From Lithospermum erythrorhizon (Eukaryota; Streptophyta; Magnoliopsida; Boraginales; Boraginaceae), in contig JADFUC010001995.1 in NCBI GenBank assembly GCA_019722365.1, positions 1,364,001 to 1,428,000 of the forward strand: a DNA stretch of 64,000 nucleotides, read 5' to 3'. Positions 12,801 to 23,766 of the stretch are shown here, in pieces. The position numbers and the translations under genes are program-made. Below the pieces are notes generated by a model, which ran no database searches, was not told the DNA's origin, and saw only the letters and a program-made list of their open reading frames with translations. Each line of letters starts with the position of its first letter. Within the stretch, counting starts at the first letter, position 1.

Positions 12801-15386
12801 ACTCGCCGGGGGTTCGATTGTTTGGTTTTTCCATGGAGTAAAACTGACCCTCTTTTGGTGTGACCGTTTTTTACAATGAATTCGCTTTGAGAGTTCTTCG
12901 ATCTCGACCGCCCCGCGGATCGTTGGTGAATATTCGGTTAGCGACTAGTGCCGTTGTTGTCTCTTCCCGAGTTTGAGTTTGGACTATGAGGTAGATTTTC
13001 ACAGATTGTTAATTTACGCCTTTTTAAAGGCATTACTCTCACTCTGGTTTCCTACCGACGGACTCGAGGAGAAGGAAGCCTCTTCGTGCTCGGAAATGGA
13101 TCTACTACTAATAATCTACCTTTGACTTCGTGAAGTCGTTGCTTAAGGCACATTAAGAATTAGTAGACCACATCCGTTTTATATTTCCGTTTCTGTCGAT
13201 TGAAATGGATACGGTTAAATCGTCTGTGAGTCATTTCTTGCCCAGTTACACCCTGGCTAAATCGGCCTATAATGCTTTATTCTGAGATAAGTTTCCACTG
13301 TTTAAAATCCTTTAATTGTTATTATTAAAGTTTGATTTTTGTGAAGTATTCTCGCGTCAAGATACATAACCTTGATAAATCCCCAATGAAGCTTTTGCGG
13401 TGTCGAATGACATATAGGCTAGCTATTAATGTCCTCAATTCGTTGAGTTGATAAGCCATGACATAACCCGGCGCGTTTTCGATACATACATGAAGTTCAT
13501 ATTTGGAGTTGGTAATCAAGGGTTCGGCCGAATTCGCTTTTAATAAGGTAACCTAAGAACTCCTCCCACTTGAACTACCATTTCTGATTGAGACCACTTG
13601 TAGTAATTGGCTTAATACTTCCCATCCCAAATATAAGGATATGATTTTAATAGATGAATAATCGGCGAAAGTAAAGGCCAATGGATTTAGTTGAACACGT
13701 ATCGTGCTCTATGTTTGTGAGTTTGAGGAGCGCTGAATTAGGGTTGAGTTTAAACTTGTTTTGTGGACGTGGTTGTTTAGGTATTGGAGGTGTAGGAAAA
13801 GCGCAGGCTCACATTACCATAAGGAATAAACAGTGACTATATGAGAGAATAATCTCTTGTATTAAAATGAATTGAAAGGCTACGTATTTATCGTTATTAA
13901 TGCTATACAAGGCTAGTTAATTAAGGAAGAATTAAATTACCAGCGGCTATAAAAGATGATTACACTTAACATCTGCAAAAGGTACGGACAATTAAAACAA
14001 AAGAATATTCCCTAATTTATACTACAAAGAATCTCCCCTATAATGATTTATATTTCTAATGCTTCTAGATTATTAGAGTTTTGACATTAAACATACAAGA
14101 ATATTTGGGCCTTCTGAAATGATGAATAGCTTGTATAGATTCTTGTTTTTGTTGAATTGAACTCTCGTGTTTCTTCGGTGCCGGACTTACTTCAATGAAT
14201 GAACTTGTTTCTCCTGTGCTTTTACCGTTCACTCTGCTCATTTTTACTTGCATCCAGTTAATACTTGAGGATTCTTATAATCTTGTATCTGTCTTGTGAT
14301 TGTTTTAATAATTAAAGAGCCATAATGGTTATAATGGTTATCACCAAGAACTCTCAGCCTCTATATGAGAGGTCTTGGGTTCGATCCACAGAGGGATCTT
14401 ATAAAACATTCTCCCTTTGAAAAAAAAGGAGCCATAATGGTTATAAGACTTGGTACTCCTCTACTTTGATGTTGGTTAATTCGTGGCACCGCCCTTGTAC
14501 CCTTGTAGTAACAGAACATCCATAAGCGGAACAATTTTAACTAACACTAAAAACTGGGACCATCATAAGGCAATGATTATTTTGTATGAACCTGCAATGG
14601 TTTGTTTCAGTTAAGGTATAAAATTGTGTACATGATCTATCATTATGAGTTTGGTAGCTTGCATTCAGTTAGGCCCTACTTTATGGCTCATAAGTAATTT
14701 TTTTGAGGGCTTTGTTCATTTGAGATGCTAACTTACGGCTTTAGACAGAAATGCACTGTCCGTTTCCAGATTTTTTGTTACGTTCTTGATGTTTCATTAC
14801 TAGTATTGACGATCACAGGGGCACACCATAGCTCACTCACCTGCATCAGTTGTAAAGGCTGCTACCAGCTGATGGTTTCTTTCTGGGGTTTTCAAACTAG
14901 TAGCTCCCGTGAGTGCTTGCTGAAATTGTGAAATCATAAAATAATACTTTCCGTCCCAATTTGTTTGATCATGTAGCAAAAATATTTACTTTTCTTTTAC
15001 TTTGATCATACTTAGAATTCCCAATCTGACTTTCCACTGATCTTTCACTTTTATCTGCTTAATAAAAATGCTTTTATTTTTCATGATTAATTAAAGTGTT
15101 TTTTGATAAAATACATTTTTATCACCATGATCAAGTAAATTGGAATCGAGGGAGTACTTTGTAACATAATGTGTCAATAATTTATCTGCTTAATCAAAGC
15201 TTATTGTGCTTTTGTCATGGTCTCTCCTCTTTGACGAACCGTGCACATTTTCCAGAATATTGTCAGAAGTATGCCAAGCCACAAGATGTGGGAGCCGAGG
15301 CAGAAGAAAAATCAAGTGATGAAGAGCAGAGTGAAGATGAATACGACTCAGCTGACGACCAGGTAGCCGGCCCAGTGGATGCATAG
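6888..15386 (+). CDS. Ubiquitin-conjugating enzyme E2 (AtUBC4/5/6 class), last intron interrupted by copia element
   Basis: Six exons are traceable: 6888-6931, 7057-7136, 7738-7852, 8179-8231, 8310-8431 and 15256-15386. All junctions are GT..AG, and phases agree outside exon 5. The start reads [15 protein letters not shown], the known N-terminus of this plant E2 group. Exon 3 has [16 protein letters not shown] and YHPNIDEM; exon 4 supplies the catalytic segment [17 protein letters not shown] with the active-site cysteine that carries ubiquitin as a thioester; exon 6 encodes an acidic tail ([19 protein letters not shown]). Exon 5 is still recognisable ([12 protein letters not shown], then an EQKVK-equivalent at its end) but is about 7 bases short of the expected 129 and contains a stop in the natural frame. 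With an intact exon 5 the protein would be 183 residues, the usual family size. Intron 5 is about 6.8 kb because of the copia insertion; intron 3 carries a MITE. Exon 5 may be a sequence error or a true lesion. Confidence 0.88.
7195..7325 (+). repeat. tRNA-derived SINE-like element
   Basis: GTTAGCTCGTGAGG followed by CATGAGTTCGATTACTG resembles the end of a tRNA-like head with box B. It continues into GTGCCGCGGGTCCCCG and ends in a run of A from 7318, the layout of a short SINE. It lies in intron 2 of the E2 gene. Confidence 0.55.
7874..8102. mobile_element. Stowaway-like MITE in E2 intron 3
   Basis: The stretch begins GTCCCTCTAATCCAATCC and continues AAAATGATTGTCGTTTT. It ends with the reverse complement, AAAACGACATTCATTTT then GGATTGGAGG, giving near-perfect terminal inverted repeats of about 45 bases. 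TA dinucleotides flank both ends, as expected for TA-target Tc1/mariner-type MITEs. The centre is AT-rich and non-coding. Confidence 0.85.
8640..8830 (-). repeat. SINE-like repeat, copy 1 (related to 61440-61640)
   Basis: On the minus strand this contains a GAGTTCGAGTC-type box B followed by sequence shared with a second copy near 61.5 kb; common blocks include AGACTCGAACT/TGACTCGAACT and ATATAAAATATTAGG at comparable spacing. It lies in intron 5 of the E2 gene just outside the copia element. Confidence 0.55.
8896..9120 (-). repeat. 3' LTR of the copia element
   Basis: On the plus strand it runs TGAGAATAAGC to ATTTATTACA, so on the element strand it starts TGTAATAAAT and ends in CA. It shares TATGAGAGAATAATCT, TTGTATTAAAAT and AATTTATACTACAAA with the copy at 13820-14060, with many small differences between the two. 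Confidence 0.8.
9121..9132 (-). other. Polypurine tract of the copia element
   Basis: On the element strand GAAAAAGGGAAG directly precedes the LTR start TGTAATA. This is the expected site for plus-strand priming of reverse transcription. Confidence 0.75.
9897..10214 (-). pseudogene. Copia reverse transcriptase, C-terminal part
   Basis: The minus-strand frame contains [17 protein letters not shown], a signature of the copia reverse transcriptase C-terminal region, followed by [12 protein letters not shown] where the family has a VSQ-K-Y-LDLL segment. The motif context around it is frame-broken, and upstream polymerase motifs could not be followed without changing frame. It lies toward the 3' end of the element, as expected. 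Confidence 0.82.
11390..11578 (-). pseudogene. Copia integrase core fragment
   Basis: The minus-strand frame has [10 protein letters not shown] and [11 protein letters not shown], matching the integrase core where copia elements have a Q-N-G-x-A-E-R-K-N segment that includes the catalytic glutamate. The residues between these blocks are scrambled by short indels. Position between the protease and reverse-transcriptase traces agrees with copia order. Confidence 0.75.
13806..13819 (-). other. Primer binding site of the copia element
   Basis: On the element strand TGGTAATGTGAGCC follows the 5' LTR. It resembles the usual TGGTATCAGAGCC complement of initiator-methionine tRNA, with small differences. 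Confidence 0.6.
13820..14060 (-). repeat. 5' LTR of the copia element
   Basis: It aligns with 8896-9120 through several blocks (TATATGAGAGAATAATCT, AGTTAATTAAGGA, AATTTATACTACAAA). The outer end near 14060 is estimated from the alignment because the terminal bases differ from the other copy. Confidence 0.75.
14325..14428 (+). repeat. SINE, copy 1 (pair with 15820-15925)
   Basis: The sequence runs ATGGTTATCACCAAG, TATATGAGAGGTCTTGGG, TTCGATCCACAGAGG, ATCTTATAAAACATTC and ends in a run of A. GGTCTTGGGTTCGATCC is a box B and the upstream GGTTATCACC region is in box A position. A second copy in opposite orientation lies 1.4 kb downstream, and both end in A-rich tails, as expected for tRNA-derived SINEs. 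It lies in intron 5 of the E2 gene. Confidence 0.82.
14945..15156. mobile_element. MITE with TACTYYCYGTCCCAATTT-type ends, copy 1
   Basis: Left end TACTTTCCGTCCCAATTT then GATCATG; right end CATGATCAAGTAAATTGG then AATCGAGGGAGTA. The ends are inverted repeats of about 30 bases bounded by TA. The interior TTTTTCATGATTAATTAAA recurs in the copy at 20412-20650. No coding capacity. Confidence 0.82.
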
Positions 15387-15819
15387 CCTCCCTCCAATTT
15401 CTCATTGTAAAATCTGGAACCGTATATGATGTTCTGTAACTTATTGAAATTTAACTGAACTGCACATAAAAAACTTCCATTCTTTGGAAAAGGATGATAA
15501 AAACAATCAACCTCCATGTATCATTTCATCTAATGTATATAAACCGTTTGATTAATTGACCACCTCGTATGTTTTTGTTTTTGCATATTTAATGTGAGAT
15601 GTGTTTTTCCTTTAATAATACTACGTATCATATAACAACAGCAGTATTAGAGGCCATATGATATATGCTCTTCTTGATCTGGCATATATAACTATTGCAG
15701 ACTCCTTTCACATGTAGTGTGTGCCAATTTGTTTACTTATCTTCTAGATATAGAGTGCAGTTTATCACATTTGTGGTGTAATTTGTTTCAACCCAATATT
15801 TGTATTTATTTATTTATTT

Positions 15820-15925
15820 ATTTTTTTAAGATGAAGAATGTTTTATAAGATCTTTCTGTGATTCGAACCCAAGACCCCTCATATAAAGGCTTAGGATGAT
15901 AATCATTAGGCTAGAAGGCTTGGTT
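15820..15925 (-). repeat. SINE, copy 2 (pair with 14325-14428)
   Basis: On the minus strand it reads ATGATTATCATCCTAAGCC, TATATGAGGGGTCTTGGG, TTCGAATCACAG, ATCTTATAAAACATTC, then a tail of AAATA repeats. This matches copy 1 across its whole length except for point differences. The (AAAT)n-like tail is typical of plant SINEs. Confidence 0.82.
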
Positions 15926-18900
15926 AAAAATATCACTTACTAAATTCAAACCCACGCACATATTGTGGTTAGGCTAGAAGCCTTCGTTAAAAATATATTT
16001 GTATGTTTGGCATAAAAAAACATAGTTATCAAGTGGTTGTGTGGATCTTGCTGCCAGAGACATTAAATTTATTTGTGGAGCCTTCATTTTTCACCTCTAT
16101 GTTCATGTGAAGCAGACAGACATCAGGAATTATGTCGTTTCCAGAGTTGACTTATCTGTTTCCATTGTAATCAGTAATTGCAGACTTATAATTAGTATTT
16201 GTTTTTCCAGTACCATATAGAAAATCTATAGTAATACTCGAAATAAAATAATACAGAATTATTTTTTTAGAATATGAAAAGAGACACCATAATCTTTATT
16301 GTTGAAATTTCAAAGTAAACCAGTTATTGAACCAAGTCCGGTTCTTAGCATTTACATTTTCTTGTTCACTATTCTTGGTTATCACATTAGGATAGTTGTA
16401 TATATTGGTTACGAAATTTTTGTGAAAGTATGTTTAGTTTATTTAATCATCAGCACAATCTAAACTAGGGGTGTGCACAAAACTAAAGTTCTAAACAGTA
16501 AAACTAAAGTTGTTTGGTAAGATTTCAGACATAAATACTAGCTCCATTAAAAAAAATAGTTTAAATTAATTTTCAATGGTAAAAATTAATGAATCTTTAC
16601 TTTATTAAATGATACAATTACCTTTGGGTTGCAATCAAAATTATTACATTAATAGTAAAATATTTTTAAATATTTTTATTTTGAAACATAAGTTAACATA
16701 TAAATATTTGAATTCAATGTTTTAAAAGTCAATGATCGAAATTCAACTATACTTTTTAGAGGGAGCATTATAGTCTATATGACTCATCTATTTCGCCTAA
16801 TTTAACAGATAAGTCAATTCTGAAAACGACATGAATTCGGGGGCGGATCGATACTTGAGAAAAGAATAATTAAAATTTATATTGTTATTTTTTTAATCCA
16901 TAATTAAGGATAAAGAATAAAATAATACGGAGTAATTCAGATATGTTATTTTTTCCAATACCATATCAATCCTGATGGATCAACATATGTTGGTTGTTAA
17001 TGTTTTTAGAAGATATAAATTTAAAAAAAGAATCGATTCAGCTGTTATCAATGAGACATTTGTTAGAATTACATATCGTTATTTATTCCGTAATTAGCGA
17101 TGGCTTTCGGATCACATCCAAGGATACCGCAGATCTTGAAATCCGTGAGTAAGGATAATTGATCCATCGAGATTGATATCCTTAATTGAAGCATGTGATA
17201 ACGAGAAAGAATAAGTGCGAGAAATAAACAACACAATAATTTTTCGCGGTTTCTACGCGTGTGAGGTAATCATTTCTGAGATCCGCTAATAATTACCGGG
17301 AAAATTGTTACAAAACCAAAAACCATATTCTAATATCTAACAATTGATATCTTCCAATACGTTGATATCTTTATCTAACAATCTGCAAGCAATCTACCGA
17401 TTGAATGTTTTTACCGTACACGTAATTCTGAGAGTTTCAAAATATTTTTCAAAATATTTTTCTTTTTTAAGTCTATAGCGAATACCATTTTTAATCTTGG
17501 CACTAAGATGGTGATATTTCGCACACTAAGAAAAAACTCATATTACATATATACACCAAGTGCATCTGAGGTGACAATTCTGTCTTTTATTCTTGATCGT
17601 GAAATGCTTGGCTCTTGAAACAATTCGTGGCTTGGGCAGTAGTAAATCAGGAATTTGAGCTTGTCAAGAAATAGCTCGAAACACAAAATACTAAGTTTAC
17701 TCGAAACACTAATACTTGTCAACCTTGACATAGTTATTATTAATCTTCACAACATTAAAATACTATTCCATGATCTATTTGACCAATGTAACATTAAATA
17801 AGTACTTCATAATTAATTTATAAGATATGATTTAAATAGTTTGGAAAAAAGGGTAATGCCATCAATATCTTGATTTTTTTTGGGCATATATATGGACAAT
17901 CTTTCAGATTACCCAGTTTTGTTTTTCCATTTCATACGTTACACTAATTTGCGGCTGGATTAGCTATTAAAGGGGTAAAAGGACTAGCTGCTAAATATCT
18001 GTAGTTTATTCAATTGATGTTTCTTACACAAATTCTTAGGCAACTAAGGTTGTTTCAAGAATCTGTGGTAGCACAGTTGACTTTTGCTGTTCCTTCGAAC
18101 TATCTCAATGGGTTGACCTTGTTCCTCTGTTTCATTTGCATTGAATATAGTCAAAGCTTGAATACTTCATTTCTTGGTCAAATTATAACTAAAACAATAA
18201 ATTTGCCTGTTTTGTTCTACCACTCAGTTTGTGCATGTAGAAGATAAAGATGGAAATACATCATGAAAAAGAAATTACTTCAAAATTGTGGACAAGTAGT
18301 TCACCCAACCTCAACTAGCCACATGAAGTGATCAATGACTACCTTCCAATTTTGAGTAAAAGGTTATAAACTTTCCCAAGAATACAAAATCAAGAATCCA
18401 CTTTCTCAACCCCTTTTGGGTGTGTGATGTTCTTTACTAGAAGAAGCTTCTCAACTAATTTCATTAATTTCCCTTTCCCTTTATTGAATGTATGGATTAA
18501 AAATGTCACCTCCTCTTTGAAGAAGAGAGGAAATTATTTTATTTGTTACGGAGTATTCAATAATAGATTTACTAAACAATGTAAAAGTGCATGCATTTAC
18601 CCTTTATGTCTACTAGTTAAAAGACTAAATTTTATGTGAGGTTGTAATTTTAAATAATCAAATATTTTGATATAAGATTTTTAGACATAAATTATTTGAA
18701 TTAATTTTATTAATTAAATGATTACGCAAATGAATAAAGTCATATTACAAATGAGATTCATTCCACATAATAACTTAATCAACTAAAATCATATTCTGTA
18801 TAAAACAAACTAAATCGTAATTTAAATAATTACTCATATTGAGGCAGAGATAAAATAAAATACTTATATGTAAATAACTTCAATTTAATTTCTTGACAGA

Positions 18901-20411
18901 GACATTAAATAATATTCAATAATTAATCTGGAGAATGAGACATAAACAAATTTCACAATAAATTTTGACACACAAAATAATTTCCTTAGTTTTAAACAAT
19001 GGTGGTGGAAGCTATTTTTAATTACTTTTCATTTTATAAATGTTTCTGATATCTTCAAGTGCATCAGGAAGTAAAGCTTTTGTGTTGAAGTGATTAAAAT
19101 GAAAAGTCCCAGTCGCTTGTCGATTGAGACACATTTTGCGTTAACTTTCCCTGTGATATTACGAGGCGAGGGCCTCGAGTGGCCAGGTAATGTGGCGGTT
19201 TCACATTTTATATGACCGTAAAATATGCGTGCGGCGCACGTAAGTATTTCTTCAAACGTTTTAAAGCGAGATAATAAATAAAATGAGTAACTATTTAGAA
19301 ATGAAATTCTCATTATACTTTTGATTTATATTACTTATTTATTTGGTTCGTAGTTATATGATTCTTTATAATTTTTAATACATATAATTTTAATAATAAA
19401 TTTAAATTTTTTGTTACCATACTACTCTTTATTTTCAAGATTTAATAAAAGAATACATATTATGTGATTCTATTTTATTATTTGAAAACATCATTCTCTT
19501 TTAATAAAAAAATACAACTATGTTATTTTGTTTACATCAGACAGAAAACATAACTTTTCGTACGGTGATTAGTAATATAAATTATTCATAGTTCTATTAT
19601 TCAATTTTATTTTATCTATTCATCTTAATATATTTTAATTGATGATTGACTCATTAATATTTGCACAAAACTGAATAATATTAAGACCTTTTTAGGAACT
19701 TCTCTCAATTTGAGCCACGCAAAACAGTTAAGAGGCCACATATTAACCTTGTTCGAAAGTGAAATACCCCAAATGAATTATATTGAAAATCAATGGAATA
19801 AGAATTGAATACCTCTTTTAAAGCTATGCTTATGCGATAATCTTCTTTTGAAAGCGAAAAGTTAGAGCTTCAATAATATATATGTGAGTTAATATTACTT
19901 GATCACAATTTTTTACAATTTTGACATAAATAACAACTTTAATATAAATAGTCAAAGTCATTGAATAAAAGATAGGGTGTATCGAATTTTGTATATCGAA
20001 TGCTCATCAATAAAAGGATTATATACCTATAATATACATATTAATGCATCTATTTTTGAGCCATAATACTCGATGAATTATATTTCATATAGAGTGAAAC
20101 TAATATAAGTATTATTATGACAATATCACTCTTTCCCATTTTAATTTCACGACTTCCTCGATTTTTTTGTAGTTATTAGGTTTTAATTGAAAATTTGATT
20201 GAAAATAATTTACCGTTTTAGAAAATAAATAGCATTTTCAATGTGCTTTGAGTACTTTTTCTTCGTTAACAAGCGCAACACGATGATATTGTTTTCAATT
20301 AATTGTCGTTTCACGTTTTTGATGCTTTTTATTCTTTTTTAACTTCGTTAATGTGTAATGCGAATGGGTAAGCCATGACTAATAGGAATGAGTAATACTA
20401 ATATTACCCCT

Positions 20412-20650
20412 AAGTTCAATTTACATGATCATGTACTAAAAAAAATTCTGCTTTTCGCTTTTCTTGGTCGTATAAGATTTCTCTGGCTTTATCGTGATCT
20501 TTTTCTTTTATCGCCAATAAAATCTTTTTACATTTTTCATGATTAATTAAAATATTTTTGATAAAATGCGTTTGAGTATATTTAGCAATAATCAAGTCAT
20601 TAATAAAATACTTTTTATCTCCGTGATCAAGTAAATTGGGACGGAAGAAT
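20412..20650. mobile_element. MITE, copy 2 of the 14945-15156 family
   Basis: Left end CAATTTACATGATCATGTA and right end CCGTGATCAAGTAAATTGG then GACGGAA are inverted repeats. The interior TTTTTCATGATTAATTAAA and TTTTTGATAAAAT blocks match copy 1. This copy is more diverged, and its outer left end is not sharply defined. Confidence 0.7.
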
Positions 20651-22011
20651 TAAATAGTGAAGATTGATCTTTTAATTTCCTTTCATATATTGAATTGACT
20701 CTAATTAATTATTGCATCATAGTTTATAGATAAATATATTTTATTTAAGCATAAAAATTAACATCTTATATATATATTGCTATAAAAAAAAATTAAATTT
20801 AAAGTAAAATATTCAAATCTATTACTCACTCCGTACTAAATGGATTTTCATGCTTGATTTTAAGTGCTCCACATTGACAAACTTTTATGCCTTCATCACG
20901 ATAAATATAGTTTTTGATTTGAATAAAATTTAATGTCAAATATTAGGAAGTATATTAGAAAATATTATTATTTGATCATTTTCCACAAATATTATCTGAC
21001 ATGCAATAAAATATTTGAATTTAACGTTTAATATGTGAAAATGGAGTATTAGATAATATAGCTTTGACACTTTTTATTTCAATTATTGAAATGTAATATA
21101 AAATATCACATAATAATTTAGATATATATTAAAACTGTCACGGAGTAGTAATTTTAGAAAAATTATTTTTTCAATTTATAATTGAATAATTTATCATACA
21201 AAAAAATTTGGTATGAGTAGACTAATTCATTGCATTAAAATGAATTTACTAGCATAGTAACACCATACGTGAAAGTAGTAAAATTATTAGCAATATTATA
21301 AGAGAAGAAGATAAGCTGTATATTTGAATTGTTATAGAATTTTTAAGAAAAAAAAATTAGGACTTATTAGTTATTGAATTTTTATAGGAGTCATTTTTAA
21401 AATTTTAGAAACATATTTTTTCAACAATAGAAAATATTATAATAAGGGTATATAGTAATTAGTAATGTGAAAAGGGAATAAACACAACTCACACTTTTAT
21501 AAGTAGAGCGATGTGTAATTACCTCACTTTTATCTCATGTATTTGCTTATTTTCAATATCTAGAATATATAAGTTTTTATGAATTGATCAAAGACGAAAG
21601 GTAAACACTAGTATCTATTACTCCAAATAGTATCATTTATTTCATTATAATCAAGAGTCGGAAGTTAAAAGTCAAAGAATATAAAAAATTTAGTTCCATT
21701 AGACGTGGAAATATGTACATACTTTATTTTATAACGTGTTACCTTGAAAATGTTTATCCAACTATGGAAAAAAAAGGAAAAAGAAGCATAAAAAGGGGTT
21801 GTTAAAAGCTTGTTTTTCATATTAAAGGCTAGGGGCTTCATATTTTATCTTTAACCATGAACCTAAATGTGAGTACCAGACTACCAACCCTGTTCTAACT
21901 GCATTTGTTTGCATTTATGATGGTGGCATAAGATAGTTAAGTGATGGCAGAAAGAGATTGATTTTCAATGAACCAGACTGGCTATTGTAATTGCTCCTCA
22001 TTATTTTCTCA

Positions 22012-22020
22012 TCTATAAAT
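22012..22020 (+). promoter_or_regulatory. Probable TATA box of the CYP86A gene
   Basis: TCTATAAAT lies about 245 bases before the ATG at 22266 in a setting of CT-rich leader sequence. Assigned on sequence and position only. Confidence 0.5.
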
Positions 22021-22265
22021 CCCCTTTCATGCTTTATTTTTATCACCCCCCTCAATATCTTTCCTTCTTCACTTTATACTGTTCCCTTCTCTTGTTTTGT
22101 TTGCAAAACCCATCATTTCTTACATTATTAATAAATTTTCCATAGTAACATGTGAGATTGTAGTCAAACAATTTTAAAGAATCTTTCATGCATTACAGAT
22201 CCAGGGCCTTGAATTTCAGTTCAATTGTCTTTGTTATAGAAGCTTTTTGTTGAGGTACTCATACC

Positions 22266-23766
22266 ATGGATGTATCTCTAGCTTTTTTATTGTTTACTGC
22301 CATTACATCTTACTACTTGTGGTTCACTTTCATTTCAAGAACTTTGAAGGGTCCTAGAGTTTGGCCTTTACTAGGTAGCCTTCCAGGCCTGATCGAGAAT
22401 GCGGAGCGTATGCATGAATGGATTGCTGATAACCTCAGAGCGTGTGGTGGCACGTACCAGACATGCATATTTGCCTTAAATCCATTTTGGCTAGAAATAG
22501 GGAGTTTTGTGACTGTACATGTGAGTCCAAAGAATGTGAGCACATGCAGAGATTGACAAGAATTGTCCCCGAGATTCCTAATTGGCAAAACAGGTTTTCC
22601 ATGGAGTCACCTTGGTCAGGGATCTTCAGGTTTCTGGTGGAGGCCACATGGCTGTTCCAGAGGAGAGAGACGCGGCACTCGAGGTTCTACCGAGAGCTCT
22701 GGGGCATGGCTCAGGTGGTTCAAAGCCATCAAGCTGAGGTTTTGTCCAATTTTGAAGACTGCTCAGCTTGAAGGCAAAATAGTTGATTTGCAAGATCTTT
22801 TGCTTAGGCTAACATTTGACAACATCTGTGGGTTAACTTGTTGGGAAAGGATCACAGCATTTGGCTGGAAAGGGCTACCCGGAGGAGCAGCACACTCAAA
22901 CTTTAACACTGAGGCAGCTCCCTGCAGAGGTTCATCCTCCCGGAATTCCTGTGGAAGCTGAAGAAATGGTTGGGGCTTGGAATGGAAGTCACATTGAGCA
23001 GAAGCATAGGTCATGAGTACTTGTCAATAATAATCCAATGCAAGAAGGTGGAGCTGATGAATCTTCAGAAAGATGGAAATCCACATGATGATTTGTTGTC
23101 CAGGTTCATGAAGAAAAAGGAATCATATTCTGATAAATTCTTGAAACATGTTTAAATACTGCTTGAGCCGGGATACTTCATCAGTCGCTCTCAGCTGGTT
23201 CTTCTGGTCAGTGATGCACAATCCATCAGTTGAAGAGAAAATCTTACATGAAATTTGTGATATTTTGATCGAAACAAGAGGACATAACCTCACATCATGG
23301 CTCAGTGAACCTCTAGAATTCGAGATTCGATCAGTTTGGCCAGGCTCTCAGGCACCTGGAGGGTTGAAACATGTGGTGAAGGATGATGTTCTTCCAGATG
23401 GTACATTTGTTCCAGCAGGTTCAGCAGTAACATATTCGATATATTCAGCAGGAAGGATGAAATCAGCATGGGGTGAAGATTGCCTAGAGTTCAAGCCAGA
23501 GAGGTGGTTATCCCCTGATGGAACAAAGTTTTATTGCAGGGTTATTTTTCAGTCCCAGATTTAGGTTTTAGCAGCTGGTCAAAGTTTGTTTAGGGAAAGA
23601 TTTGGCATTCTTGCAGATGAAATCCATAGCCGCGGCGGTCTTGCTTCGCCACCGGCTTAGCTTGGCTCCAGGGCATAAAGTGGAACAAAAGATGTCATTA
23701 ACATTGTTCATGAAGGATGGCCTCAAAGTGAATGTGCACCGCAGGGATCAGCCACTATTGGTATAA
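22266..23766 (+). pseudogene. CYP86A-type cytochrome P450 (fatty acid omega-hydroxylase), frame broken
   Basis: The ATG at 22266 opens a frame reading [15 protein letters not shown] and [19 protein letters not shown], a membrane-anchored P450 N-terminus of the CYP86A subfamily. From about 22480 family segments continue in changing frames: [53 protein letters not shown], the I-helix [30 protein letters not shown], and [15 protein letters not shown]. The last 60 or so codons (CLGKDL, then [16 protein letters not shown]) run cleanly to TAA at 23764-23766. The region that should hold the K-helix E-x-x-R is shortened near 23330, and the heme-loop start is garbled although its cysteine codon remains. 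Total length is 1501 bases against roughly 1.6 kb for the single-exon family. CYP86A enzymes omega-hydroxylate fatty acids for cutin and suberin in the ER. Either a pseudogene or a gene with uncorrected sequence errors. Confidence 0.88.

Larger units (their letters stand above)
8896..14060 (-). mobile_element. Ty1/copia retrotransposon, degraded or poorly resolved frames
   Basis: Two related LTRs (8896-9120 and 13820-14060) bound about 5.2 kb. On the minus strand the order is LTR, a primer site resembling initiator-methionine tRNA complement (13806-13819), a possible protease site near 12.5 kb, integrase (about 11.4-11.55 kb), reverse transcriptase (about 9.9-10.2 kb), then a purine tract (9121-9132) and LTR. 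That is the PR-INT-RT order of copia elements. No long open frame survives; motifs hop between frames. The element sits in intron 5 of the E2 gene, antisense to it. No target duplication could be read at the estimated ends. Many CG dinucleotides remain, which is unlike an old methylated copy. Confidence 0.85.
15387..22265. other. Long gene-free stretch with scattered repeats
   Basis: The first part should contain the 3' UTR of the E2 gene. The rest is AT-rich with no supported coding frame; short frames at 17543-17731, 18014-18247, 18424-18639 and 19029-19313 have no recognisable features. It holds a SINE (15820-15925), a MITE (20412-20650) and a TAGGGGTGTGCAC word at about 16467 like the end of the hAT element at 61005. 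A short CG-rich patch at 19120-19260 stands out from the AT-rich surroundings but is not identified. The last 250 bases hold the CYP86A promoter and leader. Confidence 0.6.
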
